DNA of 64,000 bases from Paenisporosarcina quisquiliarum_A (GTDB lineage: Bacteria > Bacillota > Bacilli > Bacillales_A > Planococcaceae): assembly GCF_043641925.1 (NCBI RefSeq), contig NZ_JBHZRU010000005.1, forward strand, positions 104,789 through 168,788. Reading direction: 5' to 3'. The translations under genes were made by a program, and so were the position numbers. Below the pieces are notes generated by a model that worked only from the letters and a program-made list of their open reading frames with translations, was not told where the DNA came from and ran no database searches. Each line of letters begins with the position of its first letter. Within the stretch, counting starts at the first letter, position 1. Below, piece after piece: positions 9,132-18,156 of the stretch.

Positions 9132-9997
9132 TACGAGATATTTTTTCAAGAAATCGTAAACACAAATATGCGACGATTCCAAATCTCGCTTCCAAAACGG
9201 ATGTACCTGAAGGAATTATGACAAAATGTCCTGAGTGTAAATATATAGGTTTAACAAAAGATTTAATGTCGAATAAAAAAGTTTGTCCGGGATGCGATCA
9301 TCATTACAAAATGACTGCCTATGAGCGAGTAGCTAATTTCTTAGATGAATCTACTTTTGTTTCTATGGATGATCATCTAGAAACAGTTAATCCACTTAAT
9401 TTCCCTGGGTATACAGACAAAATAAAATCTGATAGTAAAAAAACTGGCTTAAATGAAGCTGTGCTGACTGGTACTGGGCAAATCAATGGTCAGAGTGTAG
9501 TGGTTGCGATCATGGATGCTCATTTCCGAATGGGTTCAATGGGATCCGTTGTTGGAGAGAAAATCACACGTGCTGTTGAAGAAGCGACGAAACAAGGCGT
9601 ACCTTTTATTATTTTCACTGCAAGTGGTGGAGCAAGAATGCAAGAGGGTGTTCTTTCTTTAATGCAAATGGCGAAAACAAGTGTTGCGCTTAAGCGTCAT
9701 AGTGAAAAAGGTTATTTGTTCATCTCGATTTTAACTCACCCAACTACAGGTGGAGTTTCAGCAAGTTTTGCATCACTAGGAGACATTAATTTAGCTGAAC
9801 CAAAAGCTTTAATTGGTTTTGCTGGTCGCCGTGTAATTGAACAAACGGTGCGAGAAAAACTGCCTGAAAACTTCCAAACAGCTGAATTTTTACTGGATCA
9901 TGGACAATTGGATGCAGTCGTTCATCGAGCATCGATGAAAGATACTGTTTCAACATTAGTGAAACTACACTCGAAAGGGGAAAATAAAAATGGTTAA
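9128..9997 (+). CDS. accD: Acetyl-CoA carboxylase carboxyltransferase subunit beta
   Basis: The beta subunit transfers carboxyl from carboxybiotin to acetyl-CoA with AccA, the first committed step of fatty-acid synthesis. The 289-residue protein begins MIRDIFSRN. It has the zinc finger CPECKY..CPGC near residues 33-55 and a crotonase-like core with FTASGGARMQEG and GGVSASFASLGD. The start at 9128 overlaps the stop of the preceding regulator (ATGA), so the longer N-terminal frame from 9092 is rejected. It overlaps accA by 8 bp. Confidence 0.96.
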   Translation: MIRDIFSRNRKHKYATIPNLASKTDVPEGIMTKCPECKYIGLTKDLMSNKKVCPGCDHHYKMTAYERVANFLDESTFVSMDDHLETVNPLNFPGYTDKIKSDSKKTGLNEAVLTGTGQINGQSVVVAIMDAHFRMGSMGSVVGEKITRAVEEATKQGVPFIIFTASGGARMQEGVLSLMQMAKTSVALKRHSEKGYLFISILTHPTTGGVSASFASLGDINLAEPKALIGFAGRRVIEQTVREKLPENFQTAEFLLDHGQLDAVVHRASMKDTVSTLVKLHSKGENKNG

Positions 9998-10943
9998 AAC
10001 ATTACCTTTCGAAGAACCAGTTATTCAACTAAGAGCGAAGATTAGTGAATTGAAAGATTTCACTTCTAATGCAGAGGTTGATCTTTCAACAGAGATTCAA
10101 CAATTAGAAGATCGACTTCAAAAATTAGAAACAGATATTTATGAGAATATGCAACCTTGGGATCGTGTTCAAGTAGCAAGACATCCTGAGCGACCAACGA
10201 CACTCGATTACATTCGTGACTTATTTACAGATTTTATTGAACTTCATGGGGATCGTTTGTATGGAGATGATGAAGCGATTGTTGGAGGTATAGCCTCATT
10301 TAATGGCCAACCTATTACCATCATTGGTCATCAGCGCGGAAGAGATACAAAAGAAAATATTAGACGAAACTTTGGAATGCCTCACCCAGAAGGCTATAGA
10401 AAAGCCCTTCGTTTAATGAAACAAGCTGAAAAGTTCAAGCGACCTATTATTTGCTTTATTGATACAAAAGGAGCTTATCCTGGAAAAGCTGCTGAAGAAC
10501 GTGGACAAAGCGAAGCCATTGCTCGAAACTTGTTTGAAATGGCGGGATTGAAAGTGCCAGTCATAAGTGTAGTAATCGGCGAAGGTGGAAGTGGTGGTGC
10601 CTTAGCATTAGGCGTTGCCAACCATATTCATATGTTAGAAAATGCAACGTATTCGGTTATTTCACCTGAAGGAGCAGCATCAATTCTTTGGAAAGATGCC
10701 GCACTTGCTCAGCAAGCAGCTGAAGCAATGAAAATTACAGCACCTGATTTAAAAGAAATGGGAATAGTAGACGAAATTATTCCTGAATCTACAGGAGGCG
10801 CGCACCGAGATCCTAAACGACAAGCTGTCTTAATGGGAGAAGTTTTACAACGTTCCCTTGACGAATTGTTGAAGTTAAATGAAGATCAATTAGTCGACAC
10901 TAGATATGAGAAATTTAAATCGATTGGTGAATTTATTGAATAA
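9990..10943 (+). CDS. accA: Acetyl-CoA carboxylase carboxyltransferase subunit alpha
   Basis: A 317-residue partner of AccD in the acetyl-CoA carboxyltransferase complex. The N-terminal coiled-coil-like segment (about 10-50) is followed by the crotonase fold with ELHGDRLYGDD, DTKGAYPGKAAEERGQ and VIGEGGSGGALALG, all expected. The start overlaps accD by 8 bp with AAAGGGGAAAAT as its ribosome binding site. It ends the regulator-accD-accA operon at a strong terminator. Confidence 0.97.
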   Translation: MVKTLPFEEPVIQLRAKISELKDFTSNAEVDLSTEIQQLEDRLQKLETDIYENMQPWDRVQVARHPERPTTLDYIRDLFTDFIELHGDRLYGDDEAIVGGIASFNGQPITIIGHQRGRDTKENIRRNFGMPHPEGYRKALRLMKQAEKFKRPIICFIDTKGAYPGKAAEERGQSEAIARNLFEMAGLKVPVISVVIGEGGSGGALALGVANHIHMLENATYSVISPEGAASILWKDAALAQQAAEAMKITAPDLKEMGIVDEIIPESTGGAHRDPKRQAVLMGEVLQRSLDELLKLNEDQLVDTRYEKFKSIGEFIE

Positions 10944-10953
10944 CAAAAATATG

Positions 10954-10986
10954 AGCTTGTCCCAAAACGGGGCAAGCTATATTTTT
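10954..10986 (+). terminator. Terminator after accA
   Basis: Ten-bp stem (10954-10963 with 10969-10978), AAAAC loop and a T-rich tail. Confidence 0.85.
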
Positions 10987-11097
10987 CTTCCGTTTCTTTT
11001 CTACTTTTACCTATGATCAAATATACAAGATTGTATAAACCATGTTAATGTGAATTACATGATCTATAAAATTGCCGATTTGAAGGAGGATATCCTA

Positions 11098-12057
11098 ATG
11101 AAAAAAATTGCTGTTTTAACCAGCGGTGGGGACGCACCAGGTATGAATGCTGCTATTCGAGCAGTCGTTCGAAAAGGAATTTACCATGGGTTAGAAGTTA
11201 TGGGTGTCTATAATGGATATCAAGGATTAATCGAAGGAAATATACATAAGCTTGACCTAGGCTCGGTTGGTGACATCATTCAAAGAGGTGGAACAAGACT
11301 TTATTCGGCTAGATGTCTTGAATTTATGACAGAAGAAGGTCAGTTAAAAGGAATCGAGCAAATGAAGAAACATGGGATCGAAGGTCTAGTTGTTATTGGT
11401 GGGGACGGGTCTTATCGAGGAGCAATGGCTTTAACAAAAAGAGGTATCCCAGCTGTAGGTGTTCCTGGAACAATTGACAATGATATTCCAGGCACGGACT
11501 ATACAATTGGTTTTGACACTGCATTAAATACAGTGATTGAAGCAATTGATAAAATTCGTGATACCGCTACTTCTCATGAACGAACTTTTATAGTAGAAGT
11601 TATGGGTCGTGATGCAGGAGACTTAGCTTTATGGGCTGGCTTAGCAGGTGGAGCTGAAACGATCGTGATCCCAGAAGATCCGTATCAACTTGATGATATT
11701 GTTGCAAGATTAAAGAGTGGGCACGAGCGAGGCAAAAAGCACAGTATCATCATTGTTGCTGAAGGTGTGATGAGTGGAAATGCTTTGGCCGAATTAATTG
11801 AAAAGCATGCTAATATTGAAACACGAGTTTCTGTCTTAGGGCATATTCAACGTGGTGGTTCACCAACTGCACGAGATCGAGTCTTAGCAAGTCAATTTGG
11901 TGCTAGAGCAGTGGAAATTTTATTGGAAGGTCATGGAGGACTAGCTGTTGGCATGCGCAATCACCAAGTGGTAGACTATTCTATGACAGAGGCTTTTCAA
12001 GGAAGCCACAAAACGGATCTTTCAATGTATCAATTATCTAAAGAATTATCGATATAA
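11098..12057 (+). CDS. pfkA: 6-phosphofructokinase
   Basis: ATP-dependent phosphorylation of fructose 6-phosphate in glycolysis. It has 319 residues, the usual Bacillus length, beginning MKKIAVLTSGGDAPGMNAAI. IGGDGSYRGA, GVPGTIDNDIPGTDYTIGFDTA (catalytic TIDND) and the C-terminal GHIQRGGSPTARDR segment are present. The start at 11098 has AAGGAGG 8 bp upstream; the frame extending to 11050 has none. Pyruvate kinase follows after 21 bp, forming the classic pfkA-pyk operon. Confidence 0.97.
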   Translation: MKKIAVLTSGGDAPGMNAAIRAVVRKGIYHGLEVMGVYNGYQGLIEGNIHKLDLGSVGDIIQRGGTRLYSARCLEFMTEEGQLKGIEQMKKHGIEGLVVIGGDGSYRGAMALTKRGIPAVGVPGTIDNDIPGTDYTIGFDTALNTVIEAIDKIRDTATSHERTFIVEVMGRDAGDLALWAGLAGGAETIVIPEDPYQLDDIVARLKSGHERGKKHSIIIVAEGVMSGNALAELIEKHANIETRVSVLGHIQRGGSPTARDRVLASQFGARAVEILLEGHGGLAVGMRNHQVVDYSMTEAFQGSHKTDLSMYQLSKELSI

Positions 12058-12078
12058 CGTAACGGAGAGGATATTACT

Positions 12079-13839
12079 ATGAGAAAAACCAAAATTGTAT
12101 GTACAATCGGTCCAGCGAGTGAATCACCAGAAATGCTGGAACAACTGATTGAAGCGGGAATGAACGTTGCTCGATTAAACTTTTCACACGGCAATCACGA
12201 AGAACATGGAGAACGTATTCGTCGAATTCGCGAAGCTTCTAAAAAGACGGGTAAAATTGTTGGAATATTGCTGGATACGAAAGGACCTGAAATTCGTACA
12301 CATCAAATGGAAAACGATGCAATTGAGTTAATTACTGGGCAAACGATTGCAATATCGATGAAAGAAGTTTTAGGAACGAAAGAAATGTTCTCTATCTCTT
12401 ACGATCATTTGATTGAAGATGTTCAAGAAGGCTCGGTCATTTTATTAGATGATGGATTAATTGAATTGCGAGTGAAGAGTATTGATGCAGCTGCAGGATT
12501 AATTCATACGGAAGTATATAATGCCGGCACCCTTAAAAATAAAAAAGGTGTTAATGTACCAGGAGTTTCAGTTCAATTACCTGGTATTACTGAAAAAGAT
12601 GCACAAGATATTTTGTTTGGGATTTCACAAGAAGTTGATTTCATTGCCGCTTCTTTCGTAAGAAGAGCGAAGGATGTTATGCAAATTCGTGAATTATTAG
12701 AAAAAAATAATGGTTCTTACATTCAAATCATTCCTAAAATCGAAAACCAAGAGGGCGTCGATAATATCGATGAAATCATCCAAGTATCAGATGGTTTAAT
12801 GGTTGCTCGTGGAGATTTAGGGGTAGAAATACCGGCTGAAGAAGTACCTTTAGTACAAAAGAGTTTAATTGCAAAATGTAATGAAGCGGGAAAACCGGTT
12901 ATTACTGCGACTCAAATGTTAGATTCGATGCAGCGTAATCCTAGACCAACTAGAGCTGAAGCTAGTGATGTAGCAAATGCTATATTCGACGGAACGGATG
13001 CAATTATGCTTTCTGGTGAAACGGCTGCTGGAATGTATCCAGTTGAATCCGTAAAAACAATGGATAAAATTTCGATTCGCACAGAAGCTGCTCTTGATTA
13101 CCGAGCAATTGTTACAGCTAAAAGTAAGAGCAAAGATGTAAATATGACGGATGCGATTGGTCAAGCTGTAGCTCATACGGCAATCAATTTAAAAGTGAAA
13201 GCGGTAATTGCTCCTACTGAAAGTGGTCATACTGCGAAAATGATTTCCAAATATCGTCAAGGTGCACCGATTATAGCTGTTACGTCAACTGAACAACCAT
13301 CACGTAAACTCACTTTGGTTTGGGGCGTATACCCAATCGTTGGAGAAAAAGTAGGATCAACGGATGAGATTTTAGAGTTATCAGTTGAAGAAAGTATTAA
13401 ACATAATTATGTAAAACACGGTGATCTAGTTATTATTACAGCGGGTGTTCCAGTTGGTGAAGCCGGTACAACCAATTTAATGAAAGTTCATCTTATTGGA
13501 GATATGGTTGCTAAAGGACAAGGCATTGGAAAATCAGTTGCTGTTGGTCGAGCAGTTGTGGCAAACAACGCAAAAGATGCTCTTTTAGCGAATGTCGATG
13601 GTGCCATCTTAGTAACACTTGGTTCAGATCGTGACATGATGCCTGCGATTGAAAAGTGTGCAGGTTTAATAACGGAAGAAGGCGGTTTAACGAGTCATGC
13701 GGCTGTGGTTGGTTTAAGTCTTGGAATTCCTGTGATTGTCGGTGTCAAAGATGCAACTAAGCTAATTGAAAACGGTCAAGAAATTACGATGGATGCTGAA
13801 TCCGGAGTTATTTACCATGGTCATGCAAGTGTATTATAA
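12079..13839 (+). CDS. pyk: Pyruvate kinase with C-terminal PEP-utiliser domain
   Basis: The last step of glycolysis, phosphoenolpyruvate to pyruvate with ATP formation. The 586-residue protein has the barrel with MNVARLNFSHG, IPKIENQEGVDN and MVARGDLGVEIP, the alpha/beta C domain, and an extra domain (about 480-586). That domain has GGLTSHAAVVGLSLGIPVIVG, the histidine-containing signature of PEP-utilising mobile domains. The extension is characteristic of Bacillales pyruvate kinases. It is co-transcribed with pfkA and closed by a terminator. Confidence 0.97.
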   Translation: MRKTKIVCTIGPASESPEMLEQLIEAGMNVARLNFSHGNHEEHGERIRRIREASKKTGKIVGILLDTKGPEIRTHQMENDAIELITGQTIAISMKEVLGTKEMFSISYDHLIEDVQEGSVILLDDGLIELRVKSIDAAAGLIHTEVYNAGTLKNKKGVNVPGVSVQLPGITEKDAQDILFGISQEVDFIAASFVRRAKDVMQIRELLEKNNGSYIQIIPKIENQEGVDNIDEIIQVSDGLMVARGDLGVEIPAEEVPLVQKSLIAKCNEAGKPVITATQMLDSMQRNPRPTRAEASDVANAIFDGTDAIMLSGETAAGMYPVESVKTMDKISIRTEAALDYRAIVTAKSKSKDVNMTDAIGQAVAHTAINLKVKAVIAPTESGHTAKMISKYRQGAPIIAVTSTEQPSRKLTLVWGVYPIVGEKVGSTDEILELSVEESIKHNYVKHGDLVIITAGVPVGEAGTTNLMKVHLIGDMVAKGQGIGKSVAVGRAVVANNAKDALLANVDGAILVTLGSDRDMMPAIEKCAGLITEEGGLTSHAAVVGLSLGIPVIVGVKDATKLIENGQEITMDAESGVIYHGHASVL

Positions 13840-13856
13840 GTAACAGAGATAAAAAT

Positions 13857-13890
13857 ACCTCAACGCATATTGTGTTGAGGTCATTTTTTT
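13857..13890 (+). terminator. Terminator after pyk
   Basis: ACCTCAAC (13857-13864) pairs with GTTGAGGT (13874-13881), extended by two inner pairs; T run follows. Confidence 0.88.
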
Positions 13891-13925
13891 ACACATATGT
13901 AATGTAAGGAAGGGAGATGTTTACA

Positions 13926-14309
13926 ATGAAATGGTTGCTTTTTGTATTAATCGTAGCTCCAGTGATTGAAATAAGTGTGTTAATTTGGTCGGGAAACCAA
14001 TTTGGAATTCTACCAACGATATTAATTATTCTTAGTACCGGAATTTTAGGTGCGTTTCTAGCCAAAAAACAAGGACTAAAGGCAATTCGAGATATACAAA
14101 ACCAAATGAAGAATTTCGAAGCTCCAGGCGATGCTATGGTGAATGCCCTTTTTGTATTTGCAGGTGGAATCATGTTACTATCACCAGGCTTTGTAACGGA
14201 TATTTTCGGTTTCTTATTTTTATTTTCACCAACAAGACAACTGTTCAAGCCCATCATTTATAAATGGATTCGAACTAAAATGAAAAAAGGTCAGCTTATT
14301 GTGATGTGA
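13926..14309 (+). CDS. fxsA: FxsA family membrane protein
   Basis: A 127-residue inner-membrane protein of the FxsA family (YtzA in B. subtilis), named for relief of phage T7 exclusion when overexpressed in E. coli. Its normal role is unclear. It has hydrophobic segments near residues 4-20, 25-42 and 73-98 with the conserved PGFVTDIFGFLFL stretch, and a basic tail. The start at 13926 is preceded by AAGGGAG at 9 bp; the upstream ATG at 13917 is inside that spacing. Its 3' end overlaps the convergent ytvI gene by 14 bp. Confidence 0.88.
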   Translation: MKWLLFVLIVAPVIEISVLIWSGNQFGILPTILIILSTGILGAFLAKKQGLKAIRDIQNQMKNFEAPGDAMVNALFVFAGGIMLLSPGFVTDIFGFLFLFSPTRQLFKPIIYKWIRTKMKKGQLIVM

Positions 14310-15255
14310 ACCAATGGTGTTCTCTAAAATGAACAGCTGCGAGTAAAAGAAATGGACTTAATAGGATTCCAGGAACACCAAACATCAACAGTGAACATGC
14401 ACTAATAAAAAATACATGAATCGCTCGAATATGCATGGTATTTGCCCACAAAAAGGATTCAAGTAATTGTCGTGTCAATAAAATAAATGCATATAACAAT
14501 ATAATGACAATTCCTAATGTAGATTGATTGGTTAGCATAAAGAAGACAGCCATTGGTATGAGGATGATACCTGTCCCTAAAAACGGCATGACATCAGCAA
14601 AAGAAATTAAAAAAGCGAGTCCAATTGGGGATGAAAAGTTCAACGCATAAAAACCAACTGCTAGCTGAGCAAAAGTGGTGAGAAATAGGACGATTTCTAC
14701 TTTTGTAAACTTTTCAAATAATTGAGTAGCACTTACAAACAATGGTTTAATGGTTTTGCGAGTTTTAGTTGGGATATAAATGAAAAACCAGGTACGAGAC
14801 TTAATCGATTCTAATAATGCAAAGTAAAAAGCGATGATAAAAACAAATGTCTCGACAAATTGTTCTGGTAAATGTTGAATGAACAAGCTGATTTTTTTAA
14901 TCATCGTTTCACTTAATAAAGAAAAAGCCTCTAAAGCGGATTTCCAATTCGCTTTATTTTCATTTACTAAGACTTTTAACTCTTCTAAGTGAAACCGAAG
15001 TGGGTAGACAATTTCAAATAGCTCTTTTACCACTAATGTAGCGATAGCGATCAACGAAACGATTAGGATGCTTTCAAATAGAAAAACAGTCAGCCATCTT
15101 GGTAATCTAGTTTTTTGATGGATCCATTTAACAATTGGTTGAAAGAAATAGGCAAATAAAATGGCCAAACTTACCGGATAGATAATCCATGTGATGATTA
15201 AAACAACGATGACAGGAAGCCATTTTTTAAAATTATTCATTATATTTTCATACAT
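14296..15255 (-). CDS. ytvI: AI-2E family transporter-like membrane protein YtvI
   Basis: A 319-residue polytopic membrane protein of the PerM/AI-2E transporter superfamily, close to the sporulation-associated YtvI. N-terminal hydrophobic pairs (about 14-36 and 60-82), a soluble middle segment (about 85-150) and several C-terminal membrane helices follow the family plan, including the typical FADVMPFLGTGIILIPMA motif. The start at 15255 follows AAAGGAGGCC. It lies between fxsA and citZ on the opposite strand. Transport substrate is not known. Confidence 0.82.
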   Translation of the reverse strand: MYENIMNNFKKWLPVIVVLIITWIIYPVSLAILFAYFFQPIVKWIHQKTRLPRWLTVFLFESILIVSLIAIATLVVKELFEIVYPLRFHLEELKVLVNENKANWKSALEAFSLLSETMIKKISLFIQHLPEQFVETFVFIIAFYFALLESIKSRTWFFIYIPTKTRKTIKPLFVSATQLFEKFTKVEIVLFLTTFAQLAVGFYALNFSSPIGLAFLISFADVMPFLGTGIILIPMAVFFMLTNQSTLGIVIILLYAFILLTRQLLESFLWANTMHIRAIHVFFISACSLLMFGVPGILLSPFLLLAAVHFREHHWFTSQ

Positions 15256-15378
15256 TATGTAGGCCTCCTTTGCAGAAATAGTACCTATAACAATAGCAAT
15301 TCGCTTAAACAGAATATTTCTACTTTAAGACAAATTCTCTTAATTTTTTCGAATTTTTACGAAAAACGAGCGTTTTCA

Positions 15379-15407
15379 TTCACAAAGGCGTCAATATTGA
15401 TTATAAT
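15379..15407 (+). promoter_or_regulatory. Predicted citZ promoter
   Basis: TTCACA (15379-15384) and TATAAT (15402-15407) with a 17-bp spacer, predicting a transcript start near 15414 and a leader of about 98 nt. Confidence 0.6.
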
Positions 15408-15442
15408 GTTCAATGTAAGCGATTAAATAAAGGTTCATAAGA

Positions 15443-15472
15443 GCAGATGAGCCATCATTCTGCGTTTTTTTT
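15443..15472 (+). terminator. Possible attenuator in the citZ leader
   Basis: GCAGATGA (15443-15450) pairs with TCATTCTGC (15455-15463, one bulge) around a GCCA loop, followed by eight T. It lies 30 nt after the predicted transcript start and 40 nt before citZ, so it may be a leader terminator rather than an end-of-gene one. Confidence 0.5.
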
Positions 15473-15511
15473 GTGGGATGATGAATTTTATAAGAAGAAG
15501 GAGCGGTATAC

Positions 15512-16627
15512 ATGACGACAACAAAAGGTCTCGAAGGAGTAGTAGCAACTCAATCAGCTATTAGTTCAATAATTGACGATACACTTACATACGTTGGCTA
15601 TGATATTGATGATTTAGCGGACCATGCAAGTTTTGAAGAAGTAATTTATTTGTTATGGCATCAACGTCTGCCTAAAGCAGCAGAATTGGCTGAACTTAAA
15701 CAACAATTAGCGGATAATATGGCTGTACCTCAAGAGGTATTAAACCATTTTAAAGCTTATCCAATTGATAAAGTTCATCCAATGACAGCACTTCGTACGG
15801 CAGTATCTATGCTTGGATTGTATGATGAGAAAGCAGAAGATATGTCAGAAGAAGCTAACTACTTGAAAGCGATTCAACTTCAAGCAAAAATGTCCACTTT
15901 AGTAACAGCATTTGCTCGCGTTCGTAAAGGACAAGAACCAATCGCACCTAAAAATGATTTAAGCTTCGCTGCTAACTTCTTGTACATGCTTAACGGAGAA
16001 GTTCCTGAAGCAATTGAAGAAGAAGCGTTTAACAAAGCGTTAGTTTTACATGCTGACCACGAATTGAATGCATCAACATTTACTGCTCGTGTTTGTGTAG
16101 CAACACTTTCAGATGTTTACTCTGGAGTAGTTGCAGCAATCGGTGCTCTAAAAGGACCTCTTCACGGCGGTGCAAATGAGCAAGTAATGAAAATGTTAAT
16201 GGACATCGGTTCAGTAGAAAATGTAGATTCATACATTAATACAAAGCTTGAAAACAAAGAAAAAATTATGGGATTCGGCCACCGTGTTTATCGTAAAGGT
16301 GATCCTCGTGCGAAACACTTACGTGAAATGTCTCAAAAATTAACGAAACTTCGTGGTGAAGAGAAATGGTACGAGATGTCAATTAAAATTGATGAGATCG
16401 TAACAGGTCAAAAGAATCTACCACCTAATGTAGATTTCTATTCTGCATCTGTGTATCATTCTTTAAATATTGACCATGATTTATTTACACCAATTTTCGC
16501 AGTATCACGTGTTTCTGGTTGGTTAGCTCATATTTTAGAGCAGTATTCAAATAACCGTCTAATTCGTCCACGTGCAGAATACATCGGACCTGGTATGCAA
16601 AAATATGTACCAGTTAGCGAGCGTTAA
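15512..16627 (+). CDS. citZ: Citrate synthase
   Basis: Condenses oxaloacetate and acetyl-CoA to citrate at the entry of the TCA cycle. The 371-residue protein has the small-type citrate synthase layout: GLEGVVATQSAIS, the histidine motif GPLHGGANEQVM, MGFGHRVYRKGDPRA and the late Asp in NVDFYSASVYH. AGAAGGAGCGG precedes the ATG. It leads the citZ-icd-mdh cluster, so three successive or linked TCA steps are grouped. Confidence 0.97.
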   Translation: MTTTKGLEGVVATQSAISSIIDDTLTYVGYDIDDLADHASFEEVIYLLWHQRLPKAAELAELKQQLADNMAVPQEVLNHFKAYPIDKVHPMTALRTAVSMLGLYDEKAEDMSEEANYLKAIQLQAKMSTLVTAFARVRKGQEPIAPKNDLSFAANFLYMLNGEVPEAIEEEAFNKALVLHADHELNASTFTARVCVATLSDVYSGVVAAIGALKGPLHGGANEQVMKMLMDIGSVENVDSYINTKLENKEKIMGFGHRVYRKGDPRAKHLREMSQKLTKLRGEEKWYEMSIKIDEIVTGQKNLPPNVDFYSASVYHSLNIDHDLFTPIFAVSRVSGWLAHILEQYSNNRLIRPRAEYIGPGMQKYVPVSER

Positions 16628-16726
16628 TTTTTAAATTACACATTTATAGGGCTGTGCTTGATCATATGGTTTATTCCACTTTGATCGTACATGCCCTATG
16701 ACTATGATTATAGGAGGAATTTTATT

Positions 16727-17995
16727 ATGACAAACGGTGGAAAAATTTCAGTTGAAAACGGCGTATTAAATGTACCAAATAATCCAATCATCCCTTACAT
16801 TGAAGGTGACGGAATTGGTCCTGATATTTGGGCAGCTTCAGAACGCGTTTTAGAAGCAGCTGTTGAAAAAGCATATAACGGCGAAAAATCAATCGTATGG
16901 AAAGAAGTTTTAGCTGGACAAAAAGCTTTCGACAAAACTGGCGAATGGTTACCTGAAGAAACTTTAGAAGTTATTCGTGAGTATTTGATTGCAATTAAAG
17001 GACCTTTAACAACTCCTGTTGGAGGCGGAATCCGTTCTTTAAATGTTGCATTACGTCAAGAATTAGATTTATATACTTGTGTACGCCCAGTTCGTTACTT
17101 TGACGGAGTACCTTCACCGGTAAAACGTCCCGAAGATACGGATATGGTTATCTTCCGTGAAAACACTGAAGATATTTATGCAGGGATTGAATTTGCTAAA
17201 GGTTCTGATGAAGTGAAAAAAATCATCGAATTCTTACAAAATGAAATGGGTACAAAAAACATCCGTTTCCCTGAAACTTCTGGTATTGGTATCAAACCAA
17301 TCTCTGAAGAAGGAACAAAACGTTTAGTACGTGCTGCTTTAAATTACATTATTAAAGAAGGCCGTGAATCACTAACTTTAGTTCACAAAGGAAACATCAT
17401 GAAGTTCACTGAAGGAGCTTTCAAAACTTGGGGTTACGAAGTAGCTGAACAAGAATTTGCTGAGCAAACTTTCACATGGAACCAATACGATCAAATTAAA
17501 GCTGATAAAGGTGCAGAAGCTGCTGATAAAGCACAAGCAGACGCATTAGCTGCAGGTAAAATTTTAGTAAAAGATTCGATTGCTGATATCTTCTTACAAC
17601 AAATTTTAACTCGCCCAAGCGAATTTGATGTTGTTGCTACAATGAACTTAAACGGAGATTATATTTCTGATGCATTAGCTGCTCAAGTTGGTGGTATCGG
17701 GATTGCTCCAGGAGCTAACATTAACTACTTAACTGGACATGCAATTTTTGAAGCTACTCATGGTACAGCTCCTAAATATGCTGGATTAGATAAAGTAAAT
17801 CCTTCTTCTGTCATTCTTTCAGGTGTATTAATGCTTGAACACCTTGGATGGAACGAAGCGGCTAAATTAGTAATGGATTCTATGGAGAAAACGATTTCTT
17901 CTAAAGTAGTAACATATGACTTTGCACGTTTAATGGATGGTGCTACAGAAGTTAAGTGTTCTGAGTTCGCTGACGAATTAATCAAAAACCTATAA
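16727..17995 (+). CDS. icd: Isocitrate dehydrogenase (NADP)
   Basis: Oxidative decarboxylation of isocitrate to 2-oxoglutarate. The 422 residues match the Bacillus enzyme in length. Visible motifs are IPYIEGDGIGPDIW at the N-terminus, the phosphorylation-loop-type RSLNVALRQELDLY with the substrate Ser and Arg residues, and NLNGDYISDALAAQVGGIGIAPG with metal-binding Asp. The start at 16727 follows ATAGGAGG; the frame back to 16691 lacks a ribosome binding site. A 99-bp gap from citZ suggests possible read-through. Confidence 0.97.
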   Translation: MTNGGKISVENGVLNVPNNPIIPYIEGDGIGPDIWAASERVLEAAVEKAYNGEKSIVWKEVLAGQKAFDKTGEWLPEETLEVIREYLIAIKGPLTTPVGGGIRSLNVALRQELDLYTCVRPVRYFDGVPSPVKRPEDTDMVIFRENTEDIYAGIEFAKGSDEVKKIIEFLQNEMGTKNIRFPETSGIGIKPISEEGTKRLVRAALNYIIKEGRESLTLVHKGNIMKFTEGAFKTWGYEVAEQEFAEQTFTWNQYDQIKADKGAEAADKAQADALAAGKILVKDSIADIFLQQILTRPSEFDVVATMNLNGDYISDALAAQVGGIGIAPGANINYLTGHAIFEATHGTAPKYAGLDKVNPSSVILSGVLMLEHLGWNEAAKLVMDSMEKTISSKVVTYDFARLMDGATEVKCSEFADELIKNL

Positions 17996-18005
17996 GAGTT
18001 GTTTG

Positions 18006-18045
18006 AAGGCGTTGTGTCCCAGTGGCATAACGCCTTTACTTTTTG
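18006..18045 (+). terminator. Weak terminator after icd
   Basis: AAGGCGTT (18006-18013) pairs with AACGCCTT (18029-18036); a short T-rich tail follows. Partial read-through to mdh is likely. Confidence 0.6.
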
Positions 18046-18156
18046 TGGCAATAAACTTAGGCATGCTAAATGAAGGTAGAATTTATCATAATTAGGTATA
18101 CTTTGTTAGAAGAGATTCTGTTATTCTCTTTACCTAAGTAAAAGGAGTGTATTCTG

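Noticed and set aside
15365..15390. Possible catabolite-response (cre) site before citZ
   Set aside because: GAAAAACGAGCGTTTTC is palindromic but the half-sites are off the cre consensus by several bases and one position in spacing.
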